Shown: positions 36,114-47,594 of the stretch, piece after piece
Layout of the letters: each line of letters starts with the position of its first letter
Position numbering within the stretch: position 1 is the stretch's first letter
Assembly (NCBI GenBank): GCA_000277445.1
Contig: AJWJ01000091.1
Coordinates: forward strand, 1-58,853
From: Polysphondylium violaceum
Taxonomy: Eukaryota; Evosea; Eumycetozoa; Dictyosteliales; Dictyosteliaceae
Direction: 5' to 3'
DNA: 58,853 nucleotides
Notes under the pieces: generated by a model
What the model was told of the DNA's origin: nothing
Seen by the model: the letters and a program-made list of their open reading frames with translations, nothing else
The model's database searches: none
Position numbers and translations under genes: made by a program

Positions 36114-36181
36114 ACACATCACACCCAAATGGGTATGAGCATCATCTAAAATTAGTTTTCTAACATTTGGGTTTGTGGTGT
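36114..36181. repeat. Inverted repeat B
   Basis: CCCAAATG (36124-36131) pairs perfectly with CATTTGGG (36164-36171); the outer arms ACATCAC and GTGGTGT pair with one G-U. The loop is 32 nt. Confidence 0.65.
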
Positions 36182-36690
36182 TTGCTACTAGCTTGTAACT
36201 ATATTCAACTAAAAATATGACGCTATCTTTATATTGTGTTTTGATCAATCCTCTCTCTGTCCAGGATTCACTCTCATTGAAAAATACATTTTTGTGTATT
36301 GATATTAGGAATAGTTTTAATATTTATTAAACCTATTAATATTTATGTTTAAATAGTTTAATAGTTTTCATATTTGTGTTTAAATATTCATAGTTTAATA
36401 AATGACTTTGAGCAGTATTTATCATGAAAGGGGCTTTGCTAAATCAATACCTCATTTGACCAAATTCTCTGATTTGTTGGAAGTTTTTCTCATATAAAAA
36501 ATAATAAAAATAAAAATAAAAATAAAAAAACCCCCTTGCCAGCGTTTCATCCATCCATTCATTGCCCCAAAAAAAAAATTACATTTATATAAAAAAATAA
36601 TTACACACACAAGTATATATGTATACATAGATATAGATATAGATTATTGTATGTGTGTTGTTTGAAGTAACAATATCAATCATAATCTAG

Positions 36691-37845
36691 ATGGACTTGC
36701 TTTGGTTAGTGCCATTGATTATCGGTGCCGTATTATGGGCAGGTTGCGATGTCATTGCCGACGGAGTTATCGGTGAACATCATGAAGAAAAAGAAAAGAC
36801 AGGCAGTGACCACCATAAAGCTAAAAAGGAAGACCAAGTTAGCATAGATATAGCAGCGGCAACACCAACAACAACAGGAAACAATAGTGGTAGCAGTGGC
36901 AGTAGTAATGCAAAACTTACAGGCGAACAAGATGCAATTATATCGGGTATAGTGATGTTTTTCTGTGTAGCTATCGTTCACTTTATGGTAGGCGATAGCA
37001 CAATCTATTCATTCTACTCGACCTACACACAGACAAAGGGTGTGACAGAGAGTGGACAAGACAGGATCGAGCCATCGGTGGTGTTTTACACAGCATTGTT
37101 TTCCGGCATATTTCAGAGCTTTTCATTGATTTATTTGCTCAAATCGTTTGAAATATCCTCGTCAACCATCATTGTGCCACTCATGCAACTCAACTCTGTG
37201 TTTATCTTGCCACTCAGTATATTTTTGTCGATGCTCAGCTACTCGTATCCCATTCTCTCGACATTCCACAAAATCATCACACCCACCCATCTCGTGGCAT
37301 TCATTCTCATCTTTTTCGGCGGATTTTATCCCTCGCTCGAAGGCGATTGGATGCAACTGACCCGAAGTCAGTTTTGGCGCCAAAAGTCTGTGTCGCAGGT
37401 GCTCTTGTCAGACTTTTTGATTGCCATCTACTACTTGATCGTGTCGTTTTGCACCAACGAAACGGGCGGCATGTCGTCCACCTCGTTTCTCGTGATATCC
37501 ATCTATGGCAATTGTCTGACCTTTCTCGCACTGATTGTGTTTAACAAGCGATTCAAGGAGTCTGCCTTTTCGCTCTCTGGCATACCGCGCAAATACGTCG
37601 TCTTGTCGGCCATTGGCGAGATTCTCTCTCTGGCCGGCTACTTTTTCGTGTCCATCTCGTATCACCTCTACTACAACAGCGGTATAGTGTCGGCTGCCGA
37701 GGGTGCACTGAATCAGTTTTTCAATCTAATCGTTGCCATTCTCCTCAGAAAATTCCTTAGATTTGGCCGAGATGTAAAGAGAGTCAGAGAAAAACTCTAC
37801 TCTTGTATCATAGTTTCCATAGGTCTGGTGTTAACCTCCACCTAA
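36691..37845 (+). CDS. DMT-superfamily (EamA-like) transporter
   Basis: Single exon, 384 residues, about ten membrane helices in two five-helix halves, as in the drug/metabolite transporter superfamily. The first loop is long and rich in His, Lys, Glu and Ser (about 30-75). The best motif is FEISSSTIIVPLMQLNSVFI at the end of helix 3 and start of helix 4, mirrored by GIVSAAEGALNQFFNLIVAI in the second half, the usual EamA duplication. Substrate unknown. The body of the gene (about 37150-37800) uses many C- or G-ending codons, unlike its AT-rich surroundings. Confidence 0.75.
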   Translation: MDLLWLVPLIIGAVLWAGCDVIADGVIGEHHEEKEKTGSDHHKAKKEDQVSIDIAAATPTTTGNNSGSSGSSNAKLTGEQDAIISGIVMFFCVAIVHFMVGDSTIYSFYSTYTQTKGVTESGQDRIEPSVVFYTALFSGIFQSFSLIYLLKSFEISSSTIIVPLMQLNSVFILPLSIFLSMLSYSYPILSTFHKIITPTHLVAFILIFFGGFYPSLEGDWMQLTRSQFWRQKSVSQVLLSDFLIAIYYLIVSFCTNETGGMSSTSFLVISIYGNCLTFLALIVFNKRFKESAFSLSGIPRKYVVLSAIGEILSLAGYFFVSISYHLYYNSGIVSAAEGALNQFFNLIVAILLRKFLRFGRDVKRVREKLYSCIIVSIGLVLTST

Positions 37846-38474
37846 GCACATCATTTAAATTTATAAATATTTTATAACATTTAATAAAAACAATATTTCG
37901 TATATAATTTAATTCATTTCTCAAAATGTACTTGTGTGTGCTTTTCTCATTCTATATTTATATATATACATTAATTTTTGCTTGATCAGAATGAATGGGC
38001 ATACAAAAAAAAGTTGAAACAATCAGTTGAAACTTGATAATTTTCAAATTCTATATCAAGAAAGTGTTTGTGGGGGTGAATAAAAAAATAAAAAATTTCT
38101 TTTATTTTTTCATTTAGGGGCAAAACTAAAGGTTTGGGGGATCTTTTTGTTTTTTTTAATATGAATAAAAAATATATATGGAACACACTGAAAAAATATA
38201 ATAGAACACCCTTTTAATGGTAGTTAAGTTTGAAGCATCAAAAAATGATAGTTTGTGAGCGTGTGGTGGGTGTGTTGTTGAAACATTATTTATCACATTG
38301 AATAAATCTTAATGATTGTTGTGTTATAGCAGTTACCCATCACATAAATATTAAAAACACTCTCACAATGAACTTTTGTTTCTAGATAAATAACATCATT
38401 TTCAAACAAATTTACCATTCAAACAAATAACAATAGCACCATCATCATCTCATTTATCTGTTGTCTATTTTAAA
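37846..38474. promoter_or_regulatory. Upstream region of the surface-protein gene, with G-box-like element
   Basis: 629 nt. GTGTGGTGGGTGTGTT at 38261-38276, about 200 nt before the start codon, matches the GT-rich G-box type bound by GBF, a factor for cAMP-induced development genes in D. discoideum. Otherwise AT-rich; no gene. Confidence 0.45.
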
Positions 38475-41400
38475 ATGTTTAAATATATATTATTCATTAC
38501 TTTGTGTTTATTGGTATTTTGCACAAGACATGCTTTACCTCAACAAACCAATGGCCTACAATGTGGACAATCTCCAATTTTGCAACCATGGTCTGACCCC
38601 TGCTATAATTTACAATCTTTTAGTTTATTATTTCAAAACTCTATTTCTTTTTTAAACCAAACTTGGAATCCTTTGCCAGTGGCTTTGAGTACTCATGATG
38701 GGGATCTGATTGTTTCTTTGAAATATAATACAACCTACACTCTCACATACAGTGTCAATGGATTGTATTGTCCTTTTTCTACATCTATTATTTCCAAGAG
38801 TGGACCAAGTGTTGTTGTGGATCAACCAAAATGTAGATACTCTTCCTATTCAATCATGTCGAGTGGCTTTGAAAACGGAACAACATTTCAAATTGACGCA
38901 AATAGTATCCAACAATTCCCAGTCTTATTAAATCCTGGAAAACATAATTTAACATACTCGCAACCAACTGAGGAAAGCTCATGTCTCTTTCCGATTGTTT
39001 CTTCCCCACAAAGCGATACTATTCCATTGTACACAGTAATGGACTCTGCTTGCTATAAATCCAATGGAACCATTCAACTATTTAATGCTACAAAATATAG
39101 TTCCATTAAATTACTAGATAATCAACAAGTTGAAGTTAAAACAAGCCAAAGTGGTTCCTTCAATTCAATAGTCTTTTTTTCGTTGAAAGGATCTTATATT
39201 TTGAAACTTAATTCTAAAGATTGTGGAGAAGAAATTGTGCCGATAGTGGTCGGAGACCTTATCCCAAAGATAGCAGTAAACATTATAAAAACTGAATGCC
39301 AAAAGGTAACTTTACTTGCTGAAATAATGGATCCTGAATTTAAAGACCCAGAGTATGAATTTAGATTAGATGGTGAATTGTTTGATAGCAACAATCAAAT
39401 CGCAACAACTTTTAAACCAACTTATTCTATTCTTTTTTCTTCTGCCACCTGCCTAGCAGAAACAGATATAGGATTTGATTATCCAGTAATGAATATCGAT
39501 TATAGAATCCAATACCCAGACCAATGTAGTGAAAATGTAGTGGTATTGTTAAATCTCCACAATGTAAATTACACAAATTTCAAGATTGTTAATGAAAATA
39601 ATCAATCAATATCTATGGATAAAAATAATTCAATATCAATACCCATCGGAAGTATAGCATCTATTTCGGCCGATTGTTATAATGAACCATTTATAGTTCC
39701 AACAAAATCATTTGTTGATCCTAGCTATCAAGTTATGGGTCACCAATTAGGTTATTGTTTTGAATTTGTAAATATTACAGTATACAATTATTTGTCTTTT
39801 AAAGAAATATATCTCGAATCTGTTTATAACAAAACAAGAATTGATCATACCAATGGGTTATTTAAATTTGTTTCGAGACAAGAGTATAATATTATCTACA
39901 CTTATCAAGACTGTAAGGGTAAAAAGAATATTCAATTGGTTGATAATAATTTACCAGACCCCAAGTATCAAGTTGTTGTATCCAAGCAACCGGATTGTGT
40001 TACTAATCAAGGTACTGCAATGTTTAGTGTTATTTCACCTTTAACTGGTCAAAAATATGGCCCATTTATTCAATCGTTTATTGTGGCTGATAAATTAAAT
40101 TTATCTTTTACAACTGGACCTACTTGTAAAAGTCATTTTGTTTGGGATAATCATGAAATTTTTACTTGTAAGTTTAATATACTATTTATATATATCCTTA
40201 CAGCTTTTGACTTTATTCTTTTTTATATTCATCAGATGATTCCAAGGTTCCAGACGATATTAAAATTACAAAAAAACCATCTTGTAAATATTCAAATGAT
40301 GGTGTAATAGATATCTATACAAATTCAAATATATCGTTTATACTTTTGGATGGAAAAATGATAAAAGGTTCTGGATCAACTTTTTCAAATATTCCATATG
40401 GTGTACATGACCTAATTATACAATACGGCACAAATGAATGTGGTACCTATGAAACAAAGCTAAATGTAACAGCTACCAATATGAACTTTAATATAGATTT
40501 GGATACATCTTCTGTAACAGATTGTACTAAAAAAAATGGAAAAATTAATTTAAAGAATCCTCTAGATTTTTCTAGTTTTACAATTGATTCAACAGATGTA
40601 AATAATACTGAATCTAGATATTATAAATTGGATTTTGTTTCAAAAGATCAAACTTGCAAAGGATCATGGGAATTTTTTGTCGGCTCTACTCCAACAGTAG
40701 AAATCATTTCATCTATAGTTCAACCTCCATCTTGTTTTAATTTAAATTATCATTCAGATTCATTACTGGGTGATGGAGTTTTAAAAATAAATGGATACAA
40801 ATCAAACTCAAGCGTGGTTTTTGGTAGTATAAAAGAATTAAATACTCCTGTACAATATCCATATCCAAACACTATGATTGGTGTCTCTCCTGGTTCAAAA
40901 AAAATACTAATGGTATCTGGTACATGTTCATGGACTAAGCAACTTGATATTGAAACCCATAATGACAACATTGATTATTATCCTATTGATAAATTCAATT
41001 GTATAGATTCTGATGAACGAGGTGAAATTAAATCTTCAAATCCATTTATAAAGATCAATTCTGTAGAATACAATGGAGTTACTTTAACTACCCCACCTTT
41101 TATTATTAAAATTAACAGCAATACAAATGTCTTGGTTAAATGGAACGATAATTGCCAAAAAAACATTCATGTTAGACCAAATATTGGTATATCTACCATG
41201 GTACCAACATTTGTCCAAGAAATTGAAAATTGCTTGGCTGAACACAAAGGAAAAATTAAGGTTGCTGAATATTTAGATTATGATTTATCTATTCCTTTCC
41301 TATCAAATGTAGATACCAATGGTGAATTATTTAATATAATGGATAAAAATACCATTTTGGCATATAGAAACAACAAAAATGGATGTAGAGGTGAAATCAA

Positions 41401-42394
41401 TGTAAATTTAGATTACAAAAGAATTAATCCCGATTATCATACAGTTCAAGTTGTAAATGAATCATGCTCTGGAAGTTTAGATGGCACTTTGTATGTTGAA
41501 TACTCTAGCTTCAATGACTTTTATTATCAATTAAGAGATGTGGAAAAACAACCACAAAGTTATCCATGTGTTTTGTTTGATGGAAATCCTCTATTCTCAA
41601 CCATTGGAACCACTCAATTAACATTGACCAAGTTTTCAAGAGTGAATCCTTATTGTCAAAAATCAATGGTGTATCATTTCCAAGGTACTGAACCAACTAT
41701 ACAAATTCAATCACAAAATATGTGTCCTTTTAATGGACAGGGTTCAATGGTGAGTGGCTTAAACTCTCATTTCCAAAACACTACTTACTACTTGATTAAT
41801 CCTAAAGACTCCACACAAAACCAAACAAAATCTACAGGAACATTCAAAAACCTCATTCCTGGAGACTATAATCTCATCATTGATATCAATGATGTGCGTT
41901 GTAAGAGAGAAATTGTTCAAAACAAAATAACAATTCCATCAATTGAACAAGAGTTGATTATTATTGAAAACACCAATTGTGAGGCTATTACTATCAGAGC
42001 ATTCAATATGAAGCCCTATAGTTTAGAAGTCTATAATTTTGATCAATCGATAAATATTATTCAAAATGTCAGTGGGAATTACACATTAACAATTGCAGAG
42101 GGATCTTTTCATGTTAGAGTTGCAAGAGACAATGATACCACCAGCAATTGTGTAATAGAGACCGATGTAGAGATTGTGAAATGTCCAAATGACAAATCAA
42201 AGAAAACTAGATTGATTATTGGTCTTGTTGTTGGCATAGTAGTAGGATCTGCACTCATAGCTGCAACAGTATACTTTATCATTAAAAAGAGAAAAGCCTT
42301 AGCTACAACCAAACCTGTCCAAAACCCTCCACTTCAAAAAAATACCGTATCAATCTTTACTGGTGGAAAAATTCAACAATTGGATGACTTTTAA
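38475..42394 (+). CDS. Large single-pass surface protein with repeated Cys-containing Ig-like units
   Basis: Exons 38475-40167 and 40236-42394 give 1283 residues. N-terminal signal peptide (MFKYILFITLCLLVF). A long extracellular part follows with many N-glycosylation sites and regularly spaced Cys, then one membrane helix near residues 1222-1245 (LIIGLVVGIVVGSALIAATV) and a short basic tail. Units of about 80-90 residues recur with the outline C-x-x-x-(N/D)-G-x-I-x(2-3)-N...F..L..G.Y.L.(V/I)....C, for example ACYKSNGTIQLFN and SCKYSNDGVIDIYTN. This outline resembles SprB-type adhesin repeats of gliding bacteria, but similarity is by pattern only. Adhesion or recognition is the likely role. 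The GBF-like upstream element would fit developmental expression. Confidence 0.7.
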
Positions 42395-42535
42395 TTTAAC
42401 TAATAAAAAAAGGTTGTCATATGAAATTAAAATTAAAAATTTGCAAAAACGAACGAAATGATTTCGTTTTTTTTTTTTTTTTTTTTTTTAATTAATGTAT
42501 ATCTTTTGATATAGATTTACAGATTTATCAAAAAA

Positions 42536-43246
42536 ATGAATAAAGGATTTGAAATATCAAGTAAAGTACTTAAATTGGGTAATAAATTACTTAGACAGAG
42601 AGCAGAGCCATGGACTAGAGAAGAGCTTGCTCAAACAGATAAAATAGGATCATTGTTAGAAAAGATGGTCGACACAATGAACGCAGGCAATGGCACAGGC
42701 TTGGCCGCACCACAAGTGGGTCTCTCTAAGCAACTGTTTATCTTTAAACTAGACTCTGTGGACGAATCCTTCAAGTGTCCTCCATTCCCTTTGACAGCAT
42801 TCTTTAATCCCGTTATTGAGATTGTAGACGAAGACGTGGAAAAGAAACAAGCCACTGGCAGTGCATCGTCTTCTCGAATGCTCAACTTGCAGAAATACAA
42901 AAGAAGCATACACAGTGCCACCAACTCTCTTCCCAAGAAACCAACCGACAACAATACCATTGCCATCTGGGAATCTTGTCTCTCGATGCCCAATTATTTT
43001 GCCAAGGTGCCTAGAGCAAGAAAATGTATCGTCAAATTCTTGGATGTCACTGGCAAAGAGAGAGCCATCGAGGCTGACGGTATCATTGCCGCTTGCCTTC
43101 AACATGAAAACGATCATCTTTTAGGAAGACTATTAATCGATCGTCTTAAAGATCCAAATCTACAACTTGTTTGTCAAGATGAAATGACAGACAACGATTT
43201 CAATGATATATTTACTCACTCTGGTGATTTTCAAATTGTTAAATAA
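42536..43246 (+). CDS. Peptide deformylase
   Basis: Single exon, 236 residues. Motif 1 GTGLAAPQVG and motif 3 QHENDHLLG (HExxDH metal site) are perfect. Motif 2 is WESCLSMP instead of EGCLS: the metal-binding Cys is kept and Gly is Ser. An insert of about 35 residues (KKQATGSASSSRML and following) lies between motifs 1 and 2. It removes the formyl group from the initiator Met of organelle-made proteins. A mitochondrial place is expected since amoebae lack plastids; the N terminus is basic but short, so a targeting peptide is not obvious. Start chosen at the first ATG after the T tract at 42471-42490. Confidence 0.9.
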   Translation: MNKGFEISSKVLKLGNKLLRQRAEPWTREELAQTDKIGSLLEKMVDTMNAGNGTGLAAPQVGLSKQLFIFKLDSVDESFKCPPFPLTAFFNPVIEIVDEDVEKKQATGSASSSRMLNLQKYKRSIHSATNSLPKKPTDNNTIAIWESCLSMPNYFAKVPRARKCIVKFLDVTGKERAIEADGIIAACLQHENDHLLGRLLIDRLKDPNLQLVCQDEMTDNDFNDIFTHSGDFQIVK

Positions 43247-43357
43247 TACAAGTAAAACTCATATTAATAATAAACTAATGTAAATAGAGAAACAGATTTA
43301 AATATAATGATGGTTAGAATACTATCCTCTTATTATTATTATTTTATTGGGATATAT

Positions 43358-44778
43358 CTATAATATAAAATCTATTTTAAGTTGTCGTCCATCTTGAATT
43401 GATCTATGATATTTTCTTTTAAAATTTGTAGATGATATTGAATCTTTAAACTGTACAATAATTGATTCATTACTATGATTTTTAATTGAAAATGACTAAT
43501 GTATATATATAATTGTTAGTGTTTGTAAATTTAAAAAATATAACTCTACTAAACTAATATTACATTTTGATCATTCATTTCTTTTTCGAGTAAAGATTGT
43601 ATTTGTTCTTTATCTTTAAAATTCTGAATTATTAACTCTTTACTTTTATTTTCAAGAGATTTATTCTTTAAATCATTTATATGATTTGTTTGTATACTTT
43701 TACTATTAAAACTATGATTGTTGTTGTTCTTGTTTAGGTGTGTATTCGTACTATCACTTGATTTAATATTACTGTTATTATTACTTTTAAGATTTCTATA
43801 TTGCATTTGTTGTTGATGATATTGTTGATGATATTGTTGTAGTTGTAGTTGTTGCTGTTGATGTTGAGAATTTAAATACAAAAGATACTGTTGTTGTTGC
43901 GATTGCAAAACTTGGTAAGGATTAATGAAACCTGGATAAAGAGTTTTTGGATTTGTTGGTGGCTGTGATGGTGGCTGATGCGGATGGGTATGATTGTTTT
44001 TATTGTTGATTGAATATGGATTATGAAACATTGGACTCACGGGTGCATGAGGTATTGCGCTAATACCAGGTGGTGAGTATAATAAATTATTTTGTGAAAC
44101 CATTATCGGTGGTGAATGAAAGTTTGGATGAACTAGTGCATTTGGTCTGTATAAATGTGGTTGTTGTTGTGGTATTTGTGATGGAATTGGAGTTGGTTGT
44201 GATGGTGGGGATGAAACCTTACCTCTATACGGATGGAATACAGGTGAGGGTGACAAGCTTTGTTTTTTATGAGTTGGTGTATATAGTCTTGTACTCGATG
44301 AAACTGGAACTGTCATGGTGTCTCCGTTGGGCAATTGTACAATAGTAGTCTTAACGTTATTCTCTAGACTATTATCACTCCTACTCGAATAATCTCTTTT
44401 AAATCCATTTGGTTTGGAATTCGTGGTATTATTGTTGCTGTGGTTGTTGTTGTTTTTATTACTCTCTGTTATGATGTCATCTGTTTTCTTTGGTGATGCA
44501 GCCGTTGTGGTAGATTCTGTCGCTAGAGACTCTGTCGTTGTTGATGATGAAGGGTTCATTGATAGCTCAGATGATTCGTTTTGTTGCTCTATGTTTGCAC
44601 TCGCACCACCACCAAGTTCAGTGTCATCTTGATCGCCTGTATTGTGATATGATGATGGCAAGGCATCTATTTCATTCTTGCCCTCACCATCATCATCGTC
44701 ATCAAAGTCGTCGTCTGCGTAGTCTGCATAGTATTCATAGTCGTCATCAGAGTATTCATTTCTGCGATGTCGAGACAT
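43358..44778 (-). CDS. Orphan low-complexity protein (acidic head, Pro/Gln-rich body)
   Basis: Two exons, 43564-44778 and 43358-43495, give 450 residues. The start MSRHRRNEYSDDDYEYYADY is followed by Asp/Glu, then Ser/Thr/Asn runs. One short ordered-looking segment (TTIVQLPNGDTMTVPVSSST, then YTPTHKK) precedes Pro- and Gln-rich stretches. Exon 1 could also end with its own stop four codons past the donor. The second exon is proposed because its donor (GTAATA), acceptor (ACATTAG) and phase fit and it gives a compact basic end (NESIIVQFKDSISS, KRKYHRSIQDGRQLKI). No family recognised. It may be a nuclear or RNA-binding regulator, but that is a guess from composition. Confidence 0.6.
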
Positions 44779-45128
44779 TTATTGTTGGTAAATATATATT
44801 AATTTCATCTTTCATTTCCAAGGGAATTGTAAAAAAAATTTAAAAAAAATTAAAAAAAAATTAAAAAAAATTAAAAAAAAAAAAAAATCAACATCATTGC
44901 ACTCGTGCACTTTTTAGTATAGATACTCTTTTGCCAAAGTGGGACATCTGAACGATATTAGTATGAGTAACGTGTGGGGATTTATAGAAATCAAAAAATG
45001 AATTTTTATACATTCTAGTAAATTTCCCAAAAAAAAAAGAAAACCACCATATTTGATTTTTTCATGTCGTGAAAACAAATTTGAATTTGCATTCTTTGTT
45101 TAAACAAGTCTACTTGGGCACACACACA
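44779..45128. promoter_or_regulatory. Shared upstream region of a divergent pair
   Basis: 350 nt between the orphan low-complexity gene (minus) and the phosphatase (plus). A run of A8-9 blocks separated by TT (44831-44887) lies close to the minus-strand start. No gene. Confidence 0.5.
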
Positions 45129-46111
45129 ATGGTAGTATCAACAATCATCCCAAACTTTTTATATCTCGGAAAAGTATCGTAAGTCTTCAGATTCTCTATC
45201 AGCTAAACACCTTATTTACCATTAAACAAAACATAGAGACACAATCGATCTTAATCTTTTTAAACAACTGCAAATAACACATATATTTAGTTGTGCTGGT
45301 AAAGTCAAGAACCCTGATAATTATACTTCAATCATCGTATGTTGACTCTATATTTTCTGACTGACACAGCACATTAGATTATTAACGCCTTCATTAACGA
45401 TAGAGATGTAATTTTGAAGATGAGGATGGTGTGAGTATTGGAACATATCTTGAGGATGGGTTATGTTTTATCGAGAATGCAAGATTAAAGGGTGGAAGAG
45501 TATTTGTTCATTGTTTGGGCGGCATTAGTAGAAGTCCTAGTATTATTTTGGCATATCTAATGTATATGACCAGATACAGTCTCAAAGACATCTACTTATA
45601 TGTGCATCAATGTAGAAATGTAATATCACCAAACAACGGATTCATGCTCCAACTATTGGACTTGGAGATGCAACTGTTGGGCACAGAGTCATTCTCGCGT
45701 GCCAAACTCGATTGGAAAAGACTCAGTAAACAAACACATAAAACCGATCTAACAGTCGACAGCTTTAGCTCACTAGTAATAGAGAAACCCAGCCATCCCA
45801 TCCGACATCAACAGCAACAACAAGCAGTGAAAATTAAAATCGACTCACCACCAGAGTATAAAGTGTTTTTCGAATCCAAACTATCAAAATACCTGACACA
45901 GACCCTAACTGAACAAACACTCAGCGACATCAAAGCCGCCATACAGGCCGATGACGATTTACACAAAAAGGTCATAGAACATATTTCAGAAACAACACAA
46001 AAGGCATATGCTCTCTGCAATGAATATCCCTTTATCACATGGAGAGATCTAGTTGAATATATTCCCAAACATATAAATAGTACTATCACTACATCGACAT
46101 CCCACAGCTAA
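45129..46111 (+). CDS. Dual-specificity protein phosphatase
   Basis: Proposed exons 45129-45178, 45291-45336 and 45404-46111, 267 residues. Exon 1 gives IIPNFLYLGKVS, the usual start of a DUSP fold. The active site VFVHCLGGISRSPSII keeps HCxxGxxR with Cys as nucleophile, and DEDGVSIGTYLEDGLCFIEN supplies the general-acid Asp region and following helix. SPNNGFMLQLLDLE closes the domain. A C-terminal extension of about 140 residues carries a poly-Gln run and a helical region of unknown role. Between exons 2 and 3 about 20 residues of the normal fold (the strand usually written HILNV) are missing. Either the exon choice there is incomplete or the domain is shortened. Confidence 0.75.
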
Positions 46112-46732
46112 ATCTATATCAATCGACTCGAATTCGATATTGTAATTGTTCGTTCACTTGTATGATTTTAAATGACATACACACTCATGTTCATACATAC
46201 ACATTTAAAAATAGATTCATACCATTATACTAAAATAAATAATAATTAATTTATAAATTAATGTATGATCATATCACACTCAACATACTACGAATAATAC
46301 CCTCTTGTGATAACATACACCACTTTTTTTATTTGTTTTTATTGTGTTGTTTTTTTTTTTTTTTTTTCGACAAAACAATGTTTGTAAGTTGAAGATCTTC
46401 ACCCCCTAATTCCTAATTTTACTCATGTGGTGATAAGTGTGGGTGGGTGATAAAGATTCACTTTTTTTACATTCATGTATTGTTGAGCATTTTTTGGATT
46501 TATCGGTTTTTTTTTAATTAATTTTATTCTAAAATCTTTTATCATATAATTTCCCTCCACTCGCCATTATTAATATAATAATAGTAAATCAATAAAAACT
46601 CCTATTACAATAATTATTATTTGTACACATAAATTCCATTTTATATAAAATAATTTATTATTAATCAAGAGACTTTATTTTCTATACCATCAATATTTTA
46701 TTATATTTTAAAACAAAATAAATACACACACA
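46112..46732. other. 621-nt intergenic region
   Basis: 3' flank of the phosphatase and promoter of the next gene. A T tract at 46351-46367 and GTGGGTGGGTG at 46439-46449 (G-box-like, about 290 nt before the next start) stand out. No gene. Confidence 0.45.
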
Positions 46733-47300
46733 ATGGACCAATTTGAGTATTTAGCATCACCATCAATTTCTTCTGGATTTACTTTAAGTCCAACCAATAC
46801 AAATTCTTCAAAATATCAACAAGAAGAGGAAGAGTTACTTTTGGAACAAGATTGGATCATGTTGAATGAGAAATCGCCATTTCTATCACCCTCGTCATTC
46901 TATAGTCAAAATAACAACGATTCTTTGGAACAAGATTTACCATTAATTCAAGAACTCTTGAACGATGTCCAACACTTGGAAATTGAAGATAATTTTGAAA
47001 AGGATGCTGATGAACCATTATATAAAAACAATTCATTGATCCTCACGCCAGAATTTCTTTTATCATTAAATGTATTTAGTCAAAATATGTCTTGGATTGC
47101 CAATCAAGTTACATTCAAGTATGTATATTTAAATATTTTTTTCAAAGTTATATAATATGATATTAATTAAAAATCAATACAGATGTATTCAACAATCACA
47201 AGCAACTTCCAACAAAATTAAATCACTTGGCGCGATTATAAAGAATCAATGTAAAGCTATTTCAAGTTTATCATATAATAATTATCTTTTTGAAGTCTAA
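46733..47300 (+). CDS. Small acidic orphan protein
   Basis: Exons 46733-47118 and 47183-47300 (64-nt intron), 167 residues. The N-terminal half is Ser/Asn/Glu-rich; DLPLIQELLNDVQHLEIED and LTPEFLLSLNVFSQ look helical. The end, CIQQSQATSNKIKSLGAII, could form a short coiled coil. No family recognised. Codon use and clean splice sites argue for a real gene. Confidence 0.6.
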
Positions 47301-47594
47301 ATCAAATTATTGTACATTAATAACGTAAAACTACCTCATATGGGTAGTAGTAGTTTAATTTAAATATTCCATAGTATTCTTTCCTCTCTGCCTCACTTGT
47401 ATTAATTAAATAAAGCGTAAACATACTTTTAAAAAAAAAAAATGATTTATTCAAAAGTTTAAACAAAGGAGGGCGTGTGTTGTATGTATGTATGTGTGTT
47501 GTTGTTGGTTGGTAATTGTGTTGTTATTGTTGTTGTGTCGTGTATGTATATTATTCTTATATTGATACTCATGTGTATTGTTAATTTAAATTAT
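47301..47594. other. Convergent spacer
   Basis: 294 nt with an A-run at 47430-47442 and a TGTATG/TTG-repeat stretch (47480-47545). Contains both 3' UTRs. Confidence 0.5.

Larger units (their letters stand above)
35387..36690. promoter_or_regulatory. 1.3-kb divergent intergenic region with two inverted repeats
   Basis: Separates the F-box gene (minus) from the DMT transporter (plus). It has one of the longest T tracts of the window (about 35504-35542), an A tract (35658-35680), two neighbouring hairpins (36023-36082 and 36114-36181), repeated GGGTGTAG-type words at 35757-35830, and CA/TATA runs before the transporter start. No coding frame. Confidence 0.55.
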
